A stretch of DNA of 37,765 bases, taken from positions 1 through 37,765 of the forward strand of contig SVPD01000021.1 in NCBI GenBank assembly GCA_015066045.1, in the 5' to 3' direction. Numbering within the stretch: position 1 is the first letter of the stretch; every line of letters starts with the position of its first letter. Under the pieces are notes generated by a model. It was not told the DNA's origin. It saw only the letters and a list, made by a program, of their open reading frames with translations, and ran no database searches. This document shows, piece after piece, positions 17,479 to 25,511 of the stretch. The stretch comes from Oscillospiraceae bacterium. GTDB lineage: Bacteria > Bacillota > Clostridia > Oscillospirales > Acutalibacteraceae. A program made the position numbers and the translations under genes.

Positions 17479-18086
17479 TACTTGCTCTCCTTTATTTCTT
17501 TGGATACTTTTTCTGCAGAGAGGGGGAGGATAATCCATTCGGCCTCCTCCATTACTCTTTTCTGTAAAATTTCGGGTGTGTCGCCTTCTTTTATTTCCAC
17601 GGCCTTCTGCATAATGATTTCGCCGCCGTCGGGAATCTCATTTACGAAATGCACCGTAGCACCGGTAACCTTGACTCCGTAGCTGAGGGCTGCCTCGTGG
17701 ACATAAAGCCCGTAGAAGCCCTTGCCGCAGAAGGAGGGGATAAGTGAGGGGTGAACATTCAGAATGCGTCTGTCAAACTGACGGGTGAAGCTTTCGGAAA
17801 GGATGCTCATAAAGCCGGCAAGCACGATAAGCTCTATGCCGTTTTCTCTGAGCAGAGAAACGATTTTTTCCTCGAAGGCCTCCTGAGAGCCGAGCTCCTT
17901 TTTCAGAACGACCTCGCTTTTGATCCCGTTATCCGCCGCTCTCTGAAGAGCATAGGCGTTTTTATTGTTTGAGATAACGAGGGAGATTTCGCCGCTTTTG
18001 ATAATGCCGCTTTTCTGTGCATCTATAAGTGCCTGCAGATTGGTTCCGCCTCCGGAAACGAGAACGGCAATTCTGGTCTTACTCAT
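17478..18086 (-). CDS. purN: Phosphoribosylglycinamide formyltransferase
   Basis: Transfers formyl from 10-formyl-THF to GAR, giving FGAR (step 3). The 202 residues are typical. It starts MSKTRIAVLVSGGGTNLQAL, the phosphate-binding loop. The catalytic Asn-His-Asp set is visible: ILNVHPSLIPSF carries the Asn and His, and GATVHFVNEIPDGG the segment with the Asp. FCGKGFYGLYVHEAAL fits the substrate region. GAGGT precedes the ATG, and the gene follows purM by 12 bases. Its stop overlaps the purO start by one base. Confidence 0.95.
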   Translation of the reverse strand: MSKTRIAVLVSGGGTNLQALIDAQKSGIIKSGEISLVISNNKNAYALQRAADNGIKSEVVLKKELGSQEAFEEKIVSLLRENGIELIVLAGFMSILSESFTRQFDRRILNVHPSLIPSFCGKGFYGLYVHEAALSYGVKVTGATVHFVNEIPDGGEIIMQKAVEIKEGDTPEILQKRVMEEAEWIILPLSAEKVSKEIKESK

Positions 18087-18098
18087 AAGCGTTACCTC

Positions 18099-19154
18099 TT
18101 ATTCGATGATGATTTTTTCGTCGCCTTCGATGATTTCACCGATTACGTAGGCATCGATGCCGTTTTCCTTGAGTACAGAGAGGGAAAGCTCTGCTTCGTC
18201 AGCAGGGACCACGATGCTCATACCGACACCCATATTATAGGTGTTATACATATCACGCTCGGGAATATTGCCCCATTTGGCTATTACATCGAAAATAGGA
18301 AGAACCTTAACGGCAGATTTGTCGATTTTAGCACACAGGCCGTCAGGTATGGAGCGGGGAATGTTTTCGTAAAAGCCGCCGCCCGTAATGTGGGAAATGC
18401 CCTTTACCTTTACCTTTTCGATGAGGGCAAGAACGGGCTTTACGTAAATCTTTGTGGGAACGAGAAGTGCTTCGGCTATGGTCTTTCCGCCCAGCTCCTC
18501 ACGTGCCTTGTAAAGCTCGGGATTGTTATTGTCTATGTCGAAAACCTTGCGGCATAAGCTGAAGCCGTTTGAGTGAATACCTGTGGAGGGAAGAGCGATA
18601 ACCACATCGCCGACAGCCATTTTACTGTTGTCGATCATTTTCGGTTTGTCTACCACACCTACTGCGAAGCCTGCCAGGTCGTAATCCTCTTCGGGCATAA
18701 GACCGGGATGCTCTGCGGTTTCACCGCCGATGAGTGCAGCACCCGACTGGACGCAGCCCTCGGCCACACCGCTTACTATTTCGGCTATCTTTTCGGGTAC
18801 GTTTTTGCCGCAGGCGATATAGTCAAGGAAGAACAGAGGCTTGGCGCCTACACAGATAATGTCGTTTACGCACATAGCCACTGCATCGATGCCGATGGTG
18901 TCGTGCTTATCCATAAGAATGGCAAGCTTTACCTTGGTGCCGCAGCCGTCGGTACCGGAAACGGAAACCGGATGCTCCATTCCGGCTAAAGAGCTAAGGT
19001 CGAAGCAGCCGCCGAAGCCGCCTACATCGTCCACGGAGCCCTCATTACGGGTTCTGGCTACATGCTTTTTCATCAGCTCCACCGATTTGTAGCCGGCGGT
19101 AATATCCACGCCTGCAGCTGCATAGCTGGCAGAAAAAGAATTTTTATGGTCCAT
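18099..19154 (-). CDS. purM: Phosphoribosylformylglycinamidine cyclo-ligase (AIR synthetase)
   Basis: Closes the imidazole ring, making AIR from FGAM with ATP (step 5). The 351 residues match the family. Motifs: SYAAAGVDITAGYKSVELMK near the N-terminus, VSGTDGCGTKVKLA, GIDAVAMCVNDIICVGAKPL, GGETAEHPGLM, and the substrate loop SNGFSLCRKVF; the later ITGGGFYENIPR is the ATP-binding region. All look complete. AGGAGAT lies upstream of the ATG. It sits between purF and purN with gaps of 26 and 12 bases. Confidence 0.96.
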   Translation of the reverse strand: MDHKNSFSASYAAAGVDITAGYKSVELMKKHVARTRNEGSVDDVGGFGGCFDLSSLAGMEHPVSVSGTDGCGTKVKLAILMDKHDTIGIDAVAMCVNDIICVGAKPLFFLDYIACGKNVPEKIAEIVSGVAEGCVQSGAALIGGETAEHPGLMPEEDYDLAGFAVGVVDKPKMIDNSKMAVGDVVIALPSTGIHSNGFSLCRKVFDIDNNNPELYKAREELGGKTIAEALLVPTKIYVKPVLALIEKVKVKGISHITGGGFYENIPRSIPDGLCAKIDKSAVKVLPIFDVIAKWGNIPERDMYNTYNMGVGMSIVVPADEAELSLSVLKENGIDAYVIGEIIEGDEKIIIE

Positions 19155-19180
19155 ATAAAAATCTCCTATATCCTTATGTT

Positions 19181-20605
19181 TTATTCTTTACCGGTCCAAC
19201 AGTAGGTGCATATTTTGTCGGCCGGAAGTCCGATAGCCTCGATTATTCCGTCTATTGACTGGAACTCAAGAGAGGTAAAGTGTAATTTGTCGCATATTGC
19301 ACGTCTTAAGCTTTTGCCGCGCTCGGTAGAAGCGTCTATATATTCGTCGATATGTCTGAGACCTTCTTCGCCCTCGAGCTCTGAAATGGTGCTTCGTGCG
19401 ATGAGCTCCATTTCGGAGGTGGCTCTGGAGAAGTTAAGATATTTGCAGCTATACATAATCGGCGGGCAGGCAGAACGGATGTGAACCTCCTCTGCGCCGT
19501 TTTCATAAAGGAACTCGACTGTTTCACGCAGCTGAGTGCCACGTACTATACTGTCATCGACGAAAAGCAGCTTTTTACCGTAAATAAGGTCGTGAACGGG
19601 AATCTGCTTCATTTTAGCGACTCTGTTTCTTTCGCTCTGATTGGCGGGAGTAAAGCTTCGTGCCCATGTGGGAGTGTATTTGATAAAGGGACGGGCAAAC
19701 TGAATTCTGCTTTCGTGTGCATATCCGATGGCGTGAGGAGTGCCTGAGTCGGGGACACCGCTTACGTAGTCGATGTCCTGAGCTATTCCGTTTTTACGGT
19801 CAGCCTCTGCCATAATTTTGCCGTTTTTATAGCGCATCACTTCCACGTTGACGCCCTCATAGCAGGAATTTGAATATCCGTAGTAGGACCAGAGGAAGGC
19901 ACATATTTTGGTTTTTTCGCCTGCCTGTCTGAGGACACGGAAGCTGTCAGCGGTAAACTCCACTATCTCGCCCGGTCCGAGCTCCTTATAGTCGGCATAG
20001 CCTAACTTTTTGTAGGCGAAATCCTCGAAGGAAACACAGTAGCCGTCCTCGTTTGAGCCGATTAAAACAGGTATTCTTCCCATCCTGTCACGGGCGGCGA
20101 TGATTCTGCCGTCGTCGGTGAGGATGAGCACGGATGCCGTGCCGTCGATGAGACTCTGTGCATAGGCGATGCCGTCAGCAAAGCTATCCTTGCGGTTGAT
20201 AAGGGCAGCCACGAGCTCAGTGGAGTTGATGCCCTCATTGGTAACGGCACCGAAATGGCCGCCGTTAGCGAAAAGGAAGTCCTCGACTAATTTTTCTCTG
20301 TTATTTATCAGACCGATAATACAGATAGCGTAAAGCCCTAATTTTGACCTTACAAGCAAAGGCTGTGCATCAGAATCACTGATGCACCCTATTGCCGCAT
20401 TTCCCTTCATCGAATTTGAAATGTTTTCAAACTTGGTTCTGAAGGGAGAGTTTTCTATTTTATGAATTTTACGCTGTAAACCTTTTTTCTCGTCATAAGC
20501 GGCCATGCCGCCACGGCGGGTACCAAGGTGAGAGTGATAGTCAGTGCCGAAAAACACGTCTAAAACGGTATCGTTCTTACTGACTGCACCGAAAAATCCG
20601 CCCAT
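19181..20605 (-). CDS. purF: Amidophosphoribosyltransferase homolog lacking the catalytic Cys
   Basis: PurF makes phosphoribosylamine from PRPP and glutamine (step 1). This 474-residue protein has a convincing phosphoribosyltransferase half: LLFVDDSIVRGTQLRET, CGIPDSG-like VSGVPDSGTPHAIGYA, and FTPANQSERNRVAKMK. Cys residues that could hold a Fe-S cluster as in Bacillus PurF remain (ICAFLW, SACPPIMYSC, C-terminal CTYC). The glutaminase half is different. The protein starts MGGFFGAVSKND, so the nucleophile Cys that normally follows Met is Gly. The RYST-type Arg segment reads GCISDSDAQP, and the HNGNL-type loop reads IIGLINN. GAGGT precedes the ATG at 20605, and no in-frame alternative start adds a Cys. 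It could be ammonia-dependent or rely on another glutaminase. I recall similar Cys-less homologs in Bacteroides, unverified here. Confidence 0.85.
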   Translation of the reverse strand: MGGFFGAVSKNDTVLDVFFGTDYHSHLGTRRGGMAAYDEKKGLQRKIHKIENSPFRTKFENISNSMKGNAAIGCISDSDAQPLLVRSKLGLYAICIIGLINNREKLVEDFLFANGGHFGAVTNEGINSTELVAALINRKDSFADGIAYAQSLIDGTASVLILTDDGRIIAARDRMGRIPVLIGSNEDGYCVSFEDFAYKKLGYADYKELGPGEIVEFTADSFRVLRQAGEKTKICAFLWSYYGYSNSCYEGVNVEVMRYKNGKIMAEADRKNGIAQDIDYVSGVPDSGTPHAIGYAHESRIQFARPFIKYTPTWARSFTPANQSERNRVAKMKQIPVHDLIYGKKLLFVDDSIVRGTQLRETVEFLYENGAEEVHIRSACPPIMYSCKYLNFSRATSEMELIARSTISELEGEEGLRHIDEYIDASTERGKSLRRAICDKLHFTSLEFQSIDGIIEAIGLPADKICTYCWTGKE

Positions 20606-20617
20606 AAAGTATACCTC

Positions 20618-21298
20618 TTATGCAAAGAAAAGTTCTGAGAGTGTCATAGGATCGATGTATTTGCCGTCCTTGTAAACACGCATATTACCTGATGCGATTT
20701 CATCGATAAGCATTACGTTACCGTCGGAATCGTAACCGAATTCAAACTTGATGTCATAAAGAACGAGGCCCTTTTCCTTAAGGTCGTCAGCAACGATCTG
20801 AGTAATCTTCTGAGTCATTTCCTTGATGTCGTCATACTGCTTCTCTGTCATAACACCGAGAGCTACGAGAGCATCCTTGATAACGAGGGGATCACCCTTG
20901 GCATCGTTTTTGAAGGTCATTTCTACATAAGCGGGAAGGTCAGCGCCCTCTTCGATGTAATCACCGTAGCGGCGGATGAAGCTGCCTACTGCCTTATGAC
21001 GGCAGATAACCTCGAGACCGTGACCGAATACCTTGGCGGGGAGAACCTCCATGGTGGTGTCGTCAAGATTAGCATTTACATAGTGAGTTTTAATGCCCGC
21101 AGCATTAACCTTCTCGAAGAAATAGATGGACATACGAAGATTAACATCGCCTACGCCGTCGATTGTAAGTCCTACTGAATTTTCGCCCGGATCGAAAACA
21201 CCGTCTTTACCTGTGCAGTCATCCTTGAACTTAAGCAGGCAGTTGCCGTTTTCGAGCTTGTAAACATCCTTTGTTTTGCCAGTGTAAATTTTTTCCAT
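20618..21298 (-). CDS. purC: Phosphoribosylaminoimidazole-succinocarboxamide synthase
   Basis: Joins aspartate to CAIR with ATP, giving SAICAR. The start is placed at 21298 ([14 protein letters not shown]), which has GGAGG about 8 bases upstream; the longer frame would use TTG at 21313 and include the ribosome binding site. That gives 226 residues, near the usual 235. Motifs: [45 protein letters not shown], and the metal-binding [14 protein letters not shown]. The next enzyme, PurB, which removes fumarate from SAICAR, is not in this operon. The gap to purE is 32 bases and to purF 12. Confidence 0.95.
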   Translation of the reverse strand: MEKIYTGKTKDVYKLENGNCLLKFKDDCTGKDGVFDPGENSVGLTIDGVGDVNLRMSIYFFEKVNAAGIKTHYVNANLDDTTMEVLPAKVFGHGLEVICRHKAVGSFIRRYGDYIEEGADLPAYVEMTFKNDAKGDPLVIKDALVALGVMTEKQYDDIKEMTQKITQIVADDLKEKGLVLYDIKFEFGYDSDGNVMLIDEIASGNMRVYKDGKYIDPMTLSELFFA

Positions 21299-21330
21299 GA
21301 TAAAAACCTCCAAAAGTTTTAATTTTAAAA

Positions 21331-21825
21331 TCAGTTATTATATTCAAGTTCCGTCTTTTTGTTTTTTTCGAGAACTGTTTTTGTGTCGTTGTCTCTTTTT
21401 GCCTTAAGCTTTGCGGCTAAATCCTCGTCGGTAACGGCTAAAATTTCGATAGCTAAAAGTGCGGCATTTACTGCACCGTCGATAGCCACGGTGGCTACGG
21501 GAATGCCCGAGGGCATCTGCACGGTGGAGAGCAGAGCATCGATACCGTCGAGATATTTCGATTTCATCGGTATGCCGATGACGGGAAGGGTGGTATTGGC
21601 AGCGACGGCACCGGCTAAGTGTGCGGCCATGCCTGCTGCGGCGATGATAACGCCGAAGCCGTTTTCACGGGCCGTTTCACTGAACTGTTTGGCCTGCTCG
21701 GGAGTGCGGTGAGCGGAATAGATGTGCATTTCGCAGGGAACACCGAACTGTCCGAGTGTGTCGGCTGCTTTGGCCACTACAGGTAAATCACTGTCACTGC
21801 CCATAATGATAGCTACTTTTTTCAT
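21331..21825 (-). CDS. purE: 5-(carboxyamino)imidazole ribonucleotide mutase / AIR carboxylase catalytic subunit
   Basis: Makes CAIR. The 164 residues are the normal size. Motifs: [14 protein letters not shown], the active-site [13 protein letters not shown] with the catalytic His, and [19 protein letters not shown]. It ends in a charged Lys/Glu-rich tail. The SAHRTP and VQMPSGIPV segments look like class I, N5-CAIR mutase, which normally works with PurK. No purK lies in the window. It is the first gene of the operon, and AGGAGG precedes the ATG. The ZTP riboswitch and its terminator lie just upstream, so they should control all ten genes. Confidence 0.93.
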   Translation of the reverse strand: MKKVAIIMGSDSDLPVVAKAADTLGQFGVPCEMHIYSAHRTPEQAKQFSETARENGFGVIIAAAGMAAHLAGAVAANTTLPVIGIPMKSKYLDGIDALLSTVQMPSGIPVATVAIDGAVNAALLAIEILAVTDEDLAAKLKAKRDNDTKTVLEKNKKTELEYNN

Positions 21826-21855
21826 TGGATAACCTCCTGAAAATAGATTTTAAAT

Positions 21856-21901
21856 AAAAAAGGGCACACTTACCCAAGGTTAGTCCTTTGATAAGCTGCC
21901 C
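21856..21901 (-). terminator. Riboswitch-linked transcription terminator upstream of purE
   Basis: On the minus strand GGGCA-x-CTTATC pairs with GGTAAG-x-TGCCC, followed by T6 (21861-21856). The 5' arm uses the GGGCA end of the conserved aptamer segment, so ligand-bound aptamer and terminator are mutually exclusive. That predicts an ON switch. Confidence 0.8.
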
Positions 21902-21989
21902 AGACGGTCGGCGTTAACGGCCTTTGCCGTTTGAAAAGTTCTTTGATTCACCGTGGTGCTCCACTCTAAACCGTCAGTTTCAAAGAACT
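21897..21989 (-). promoter_or_regulatory. ZTP/ZMP (pfl motif) riboswitch
   Basis: On the minus strand, P1 AGTTCTTTG (21989-21981) pairs with CAAAGAACT (21945-21937). It encloses the conserved block ACTGACGG, then GTGG AGCA CCAC GGTG. A hairpin ACGGCAAAGGCCGT leads to the highly conserved 3' segment GCCGACCGTCTGGGCA (21912-21897), which forms the pseudoknot in this class. ZTP riboswitches sense ZMP/ZTP, which builds up when 10-formyl-THF is short, and are typically found upstream of purine and one-carbon genes. The identification is from remembered consensus; a covariance-model search with the pfl family would confirm it. Confidence 0.85.
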
Positions 21990-22036
21990 GCCTTTTCTGT
22001 TTTAAAGGTCTTTTTTCATTAAAAGACACCTTTAGA

Positions 22037-22066
22037 ATTATAGCATAAAATTACTTTTTTTGTCAA
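22037..22066 (-). promoter_or_regulatory. Promoter of the purine operon
   Basis: Consensus TTGACA (22066-22061) and TATAAT (22042-22037) with an 18-base spacer, about 50 bases upstream of the riboswitch P1 stem. This is one of the strongest promoters in the window. Confidence 0.8.
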
Positions 22067-22170
22067 CGAAAAAAGACGAAAAATGCCTTTTTGGTAATAC
22101 GGACAAAATTGGGCTTTTCAGGTGTATTTTAGTTGTTAGTTTTGTATTCGGAAAAAGTGTTTTTTCTGTC

Positions 22171-22198
22171 TTGACAACAGAAAAGATTAATGTTAAAG
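22171..22198 (+). promoter_or_regulatory. Promoter of the rubrerythrin gene
   Basis: TTGACA (22171-22176) with a weaker -10, TTAAAG (22193-22198), at a 16-base spacing. A leader hairpin GTGCC/GGCAC (22227-22243) lies between the promoter and the ribosome binding site. No clear PerR box was identified. Confidence 0.5.
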
Positions 22199-22266
22199 TT
22201 AAATCGGTGACTAAAGGAAAGTCGCAGTGCCAATAATAGGCACAATGTAAATTAGGAGGAATGAAT

Positions 22267-22800
22267 ATGGAACTCAAAGGTTCAAAAACCGAAAAAAATT
22301 TAATGGCTGCTTTCTCAGGTGAATCTGAGGCCAGAAACAAGTATACCTACTTCGCTTCCGTGGCTAAAAAGGCCGGATATCAGCAGATCGCCGCTATTTT
22401 CGAGGAAACGGCAAACAACGAAAAGGAACACGCCAAATTATGGTTCAAGGCATTGGGCGGTCTCGGCGATACTGCCGCCAACCTCAAAGCTGCCGCAGCA
22501 GGTGAAAACTACGAATGGACAGATATGTATGCCACCTTTGCCAAAGAGGCTGAGGAGGAGGGCTTCACAGAGCTCGCAGCAAAGTTCAGAATGGTTGCGG
22601 AAATAGAAAAGAGCCATGAGGAAAGATATCTTAAGCTTCTCAATAATGTAGAAATGCAGGCAGTGTTTGAGAAAAGCGAAGAGATTATGTGGGAATGCCG
22701 TAACTGCGGTCATCTCGTAATCGGCAAAAAGGCTCCCGAAATCTGCCCCGTATGCGCACATCCTCAGAGCTATTTCGAGGTAAGAAAAGAGAACTATTGA
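22267..22800 (+). CDS. Rubrerythrin
   Basis: A cytoplasmic peroxide-scavenging protein of anaerobes that reduces H2O2 to water with electrons from rubredoxin. The start at 22267 ([12 protein letters not shown]) is preferred over ATG 22261 because AGGAGGA ends at 22260, leaving seven bases to 22267. That gives 177 residues. The N-terminal four-helix ferritin-like domain has the diiron ligands in [27 protein letters not shown] and [11 protein letters not shown]. The C-terminal rubredoxin-like domain holds CRNCGH and CPVCAH for a single Fe(Cys)4 site. Monocistronic: it has its own promoter and a terminator at 22818-22845. It lies divergent from the purine operon. Confidence 0.94.
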   Translation: MELKGSKTEKNLMAAFSGESEARNKYTYFASVAKKAGYQQIAAIFEETANNEKEHAKLWFKALGGLGDTAANLKAAAAGENYEWTDMYATFAKEAEEEGFTELAAKFRMVAEIEKSHEERYLKLLNNVEMQAVFEKSEEIMWECRNCGHLVIGKKAPEICPVCAHPQSYFEVRKENY

Positions 22801-22817
22801 TTTATCACTGTAAAGAG

Positions 22818-22845
22818 GACGGTACACGACGTGCCGTCTTTTTTT
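22818..22845 (+). terminator. Rho-independent terminator after rubrerythrin
   Basis: GACGGTAC (22818-22825) pairs with GTGCCGTC (22831-22838) with one G:T, followed by T7. Confidence 0.88.
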
Positions 22846-22854
22846 GTTTTCTTA

Positions 22855-22883
22855 TTGCTATTTTAAGCCGTTGATAATATAAT
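22855..22883 (+). promoter_or_regulatory. Promoter of the sulfatase gene
   Basis: TTGCTA (22855-22860) and consensus TATAAT (22878-22883) with a 17-base spacer, 35 bases before the ATG. Confidence 0.6.
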
Positions 22884-22918
22884 GTAGATATAAATTATAA
22901 TGAGACGGAGGCTTTTGA

Positions 22919-24499
22919 ATGGCTCTCAACATAAAAGTAAAGGTTAAAGACAAGGACGAAAACAGGGACTCTTCCGTTAAAAAAGAAGTCTTTGTTCCCG
23001 AGATGACTGCCGCAGAGGATGAAGTGAAAAGGGAGATTTTTATGCCCCGTGAGGTATACGTTCCCGAAAAAAAGCAGGAGAGGGAAAGCCCTGTCTTGCC
23101 TGAGGAAAAAACCGACGAGGCCGTGACGGAGGATGTCTTTTCCTTTAGCGGTGAAAAGGTGCAAGGGGAAGAAAGGCCAAACAGAGTTTTCACCGACAAG
23201 AGAAAAAGGAATATTATTTTTTATTTCACCGACCAGCAGCGATGGGACAGCTTCACCGATGATATTATGCCTAATCTGACGGCTCTGGCTCAGGAGGGTG
23301 TCACCTTTGATGAATGCTTTACCTGTCAGCCTGTCTGCGGCCCTGCACGTGCCTGCCTGCAGTCGGGCATGTATGCCACGGAAACGGGCTGCTTCAGAAA
23401 CGGCATTGCCTTGCCCGAGGACACCTACACTCTGGCTCACTGCTTTAATGCTGCAGGCTATGAGACGGCATATATCGGCAAATGGCATCTGGCCTCGGAT
23501 AAGGATAACGACTATAAAAAAATGCCCGTACCTGAGGAAAGGCTGGGTGGCTACGGCTATTTCAGAGGAGCCGATGTGCTCGAATTTACCTCTGACAGCA
23601 GAGGCGGCTATGTTTTCGACGAAAACGGAGAAAGAATTGCTTTTTCGGGCTACCGTGCCGACTGCATAAATGATTTCGCACTGGAATATATCGATAATTA
23701 CGACTCGGATAAGCCCTTCTTTATGTTCGTTTCTCAGCTGGAGCCTCATCATCAGAATACAAGCCGTCATTTTGAGGGACATCCCGATACGGTCAGTTGG
23801 TTCAGAGATTATCCCTTGCCCGAGGAGCTTACATATTTCAGAGGAAATTACGAAAAAGAATATGCCGATTACCTTTCCGCCGTAAACAGGCTTGATTATA
23901 ACCTTGGCCTGCTGGCGGATAAGCTTAAGGAAAAGGGTATTTACGAGGACACGGTAATAGTCTTCACCTCCGACCACGGATGTCATTTCAAAACAAGAAA
24001 TGCCGAATACAAGCGCTCCTGCCACGATGCAAGCACTCACATTCCTCTCGTTATCAGAGGCGGAGCCTTTACGGGCGGACTTATCGACAGACGGCTGGTG
24101 AGCCTTATCGACCTTCCCGTTACTCTGCTTTCGGCGGCAGGTATAACCGCTCCCGGTAGCTTCAGAGGCATCGACCTCGCCGGAGACAAGAGAAGGAACG
24201 AGGTATACATACAGATAAGCGAAAGTCAGTGCGGCAGAGCAGTAAGAACCAATGAGTATCTGTACTCTGTCAGCGTGTCGGGCTATGCGGCGGGTATGAG
24301 CATAAAGAGCTCTCCTGTTTATACAGAGGAATATCTATATGACATCGAAAACGATCCTATGCAGCTTCGTAATCTCATCAGAGAGCCCGAATATAAAATC
24401 GTCCGTTCAGCTATGAAAAAGCTTCTGCTGGAGCAGATGAAAAGTGTCGAAGGCGTTAAGGCGGTTATACTGCCTGCGGTGACGGCCAAGAAAAAATAA
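22919..24499 (+). CDS. Cys-type sulfatase with a charged N-terminal extension
   Basis: A 526-residue member of the alkaline phosphatase/sulfatase superfamily that would hydrolyse sulfate esters, perhaps on glycans. The signature is C-x-P-x-R: Cys140 in CGPARACLQSG, which must be converted to formylglycine, in anaerobes by a radical-SAM maturase; none is seen in this window. Other metal and active-site segments: FYFTDQQRWDSF (Asp ligands), AYIGKWHLA (Lys), FTSDHGCHFKTRN (Asp-His) and KRSCHDASTHIPLVIRG. The first 90 or so residues are an unusual acidic/basic extension with repeated VFVPE, IFMPRE and VYVPEKK motifs and no signal peptide. The start is supported by CGGAGG upstream. Phosphodiesterase or phosphonate activity is possible in this superfamily. 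Confidence 0.85.
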   Translation: MALNIKVKVKDKDENRDSSVKKEVFVPEMTAAEDEVKREIFMPREVYVPEKKQERESPVLPEEKTDEAVTEDVFSFSGEKVQGEERPNRVFTDKRKRNIIFYFTDQQRWDSFTDDIMPNLTALAQEGVTFDECFTCQPVCGPARACLQSGMYATETGCFRNGIALPEDTYTLAHCFNAAGYETAYIGKWHLASDKDNDYKKMPVPEERLGGYGYFRGADVLEFTSDSRGGYVFDENGERIAFSGYRADCINDFALEYIDNYDSDKPFFMFVSQLEPHHQNTSRHFEGHPDTVSWFRDYPLPEELTYFRGNYEKEYADYLSAVNRLDYNLGLLADKLKEKGIYEDTVIVFTSDHGCHFKTRNAEYKRSCHDASTHIPLVIRGGAFTGGLIDRRLVSLIDLPVTLLSAAGITAPGSFRGIDLAGDKRRNEVYIQISESQCGRAVRTNEYLYSVSVSGYAAGMSIKSSPVYTEEYLYDIENDPMQLRNLIREPEYKIVRSAMKKLLLEQMKSVEGVKAVILPAVTAKKK

Positions 24500-24603
24500 T
24501 GCAAAAACCCTAACTTCCTTACGAAGTGGCGCCCAATGGGCGTGTGAGCTTTCGGGAATGAGGAAGTGACAGTCCGACAAATTTACAAATTAAACAAGGG
24601 CGT
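24500..24603. other. Intergenic stretch with a degenerate repeat
   Basis: No gene. It holds a possible hairpin GGCGCCCAATGGGCGTG and the sequence TGACAGTCCG (24567-24576). The latter also occurs at 29587-29596, with similar flanking bases (CTTTCGG upstream, TTTAC-x2-ATT downstream). This suggests a degraded shared repeat. Confidence 0.45.
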
Positions 24604-24705
24604 TAAGTGCAGACCAAAAAGCAAAACAAAAAACAGATGTGTTCAAAGTTATTCTGACTTTAAAAACACATCTGTTTTAATTGTTATATGGTGTTGCATA
24701 TAATA
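24604..24705. repeat. Dispersed intergenic repeat, copy A
   Basis: About 102 bases that recur nearly unchanged at the end of the window (37655-37765). It starts AAG[T/C]GCAGACCAAAAAGC and has a 14-bp hairpin AAAACAGATGTGTT (24630-24643) / AACACATCTGTTTT (24665-24678) with inner AAAGT/ACTTT. It ends GGTGTTGCATATAATA. On the minus strand the hairpin is followed by a T-rich tract, so it may terminate the convergent Q/P-rich membrane protein gene. Confidence 0.85.
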
Positions 24706-24821
24706 AAAATTTGCGTTTTTATCCGCTTTTTTCGCCCTCTCGCAGTATGAACATATACGGCTTCGGAACGAAGAAAACACCTTATCCCGCAATTGAGAAT
24801 TGAGATTCGGGTATTCCGAAT
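24706..24821. other. Intergenic stretch downstream of the Q/P-rich membrane protein
   Basis: No gene. It has a short hairpin ATTCGG/CCGAAT and the simple repeat AATTGAGAATTGAG (24792-24805), a motif that also appears as AATTGAG after malQ (32531-32537). Confidence 0.4.
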
Positions 24822-25511
24822 TTATTTCTTTTCACCGTATCTGAAACCGGTCTGAGGTGCCTGCTGCTGGGGAGCCTGGGGCTGAACGGGCTGCTGATAA
24901 ACATAAACGGGCTGCTGCTGAGTGTAAACAGCGGGACCGCCGGGATAGGTGGTGAATACGGGCTGATAAACTGCCTGCTGAGGCTGAACGGGCTGAGCCT
25001 GAACCTGCATCTGAGGCTGAACAGGCTGCTGAGGCTGAGACTTCTGCTTGGGCTGAGCCTTGGCCTGCTCTGCTGCCAATGCAATATCCTCGGGCTTTTC
25101 GTTGGGCTTGGCGTCGATAATCTGCTGCAGAAGCTTCAGAATTTCGCTCATACCCTTGAAAATAACGCCTACCACGAGACCTGCCACGAGGCAGAGAGTG
25201 AAGTAAACGAAGGCGAGCTCGTCAGAAAGAGCAGCCACTACTGCACCCGAAACGGCGCCGGCACAGGCGGAAACATAAGCCAGAACATTAAGAGCCTTTG
25301 CGAAGGGGTTTCTGCCCACACGGTCTACACCGTTTGAGGCTTTGATAAGAGCCTCGTATTCCTCATCGGTAACGATGATGGGAGTCACCTTGTTACCGTC
25401 GGTTTTATATGTGAGGCCCCATGCCTGAAGGTCTGCATCCTTTCTTTTATAATATTCCTCTGCCTGAATTTTTTTCAGCTCCAGAATTTTATTTTCAACC
25501 TGCTCTAACAT
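24822..25511 (-). CDS. Membrane protein with a Gln/Pro-rich C-terminal tail
   Basis: A 229-residue protein I do not recognise. Residues 1-65 are a charged, helical, probably coiled-coil region (LEQVENKILELKKIQAEEYY). Two transmembrane helices follow: about 75-96 (LNVLAYVSACAGAVSGAVVA) and about 99-121 (LAFVYFTLCLVAGLVVGVIF). After a short helix, the last 80 residues are dominated by Gln, Pro, Val and Tyr (repeats such as QPVQPQ and QQPVYVYQQPVQPQAPQQ), ending GFRYGEKK. The tail is low-complexity and likely disordered. AAAGGA precedes the ATG. Function unknown; such tails often mediate protein contacts. Confidence 0.65.
   Translation of the reverse strand: MLEQVENKILELKKIQAEEYYKRKDADLQAWGLTYKTDGNKVTPIIVTDEEYEALIKASNGVDRVGRNPFAKALNVLAYVSACAGAVSGAVVAALSDELAFVYFTLCLVAGLVVGVIFKGMSEILKLLQQIIDAKPNEKPEDIALAAEQAKAQPKQKSQPQQPVQPQMQVQAQPVQPQQAVYQPVFTTYPGGPAVYTQQQPVYVYQQPVQPQAPQQQAPQTGFRYGEKK

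Noticed and set aside
21897-21989. A guanine/adenine purine riboswitch upstream of purE
   Set aside because: The conserved purine-aptamer loops are absent; the conserved segments fit the ZTP (pfl) class instead.
22895-24040. A 381-residue open frame on the minus strand opposite the sulfatase gene
   Set aside because: It is antisense to a gene with clear catalytic motifs and shows no family features of its own.
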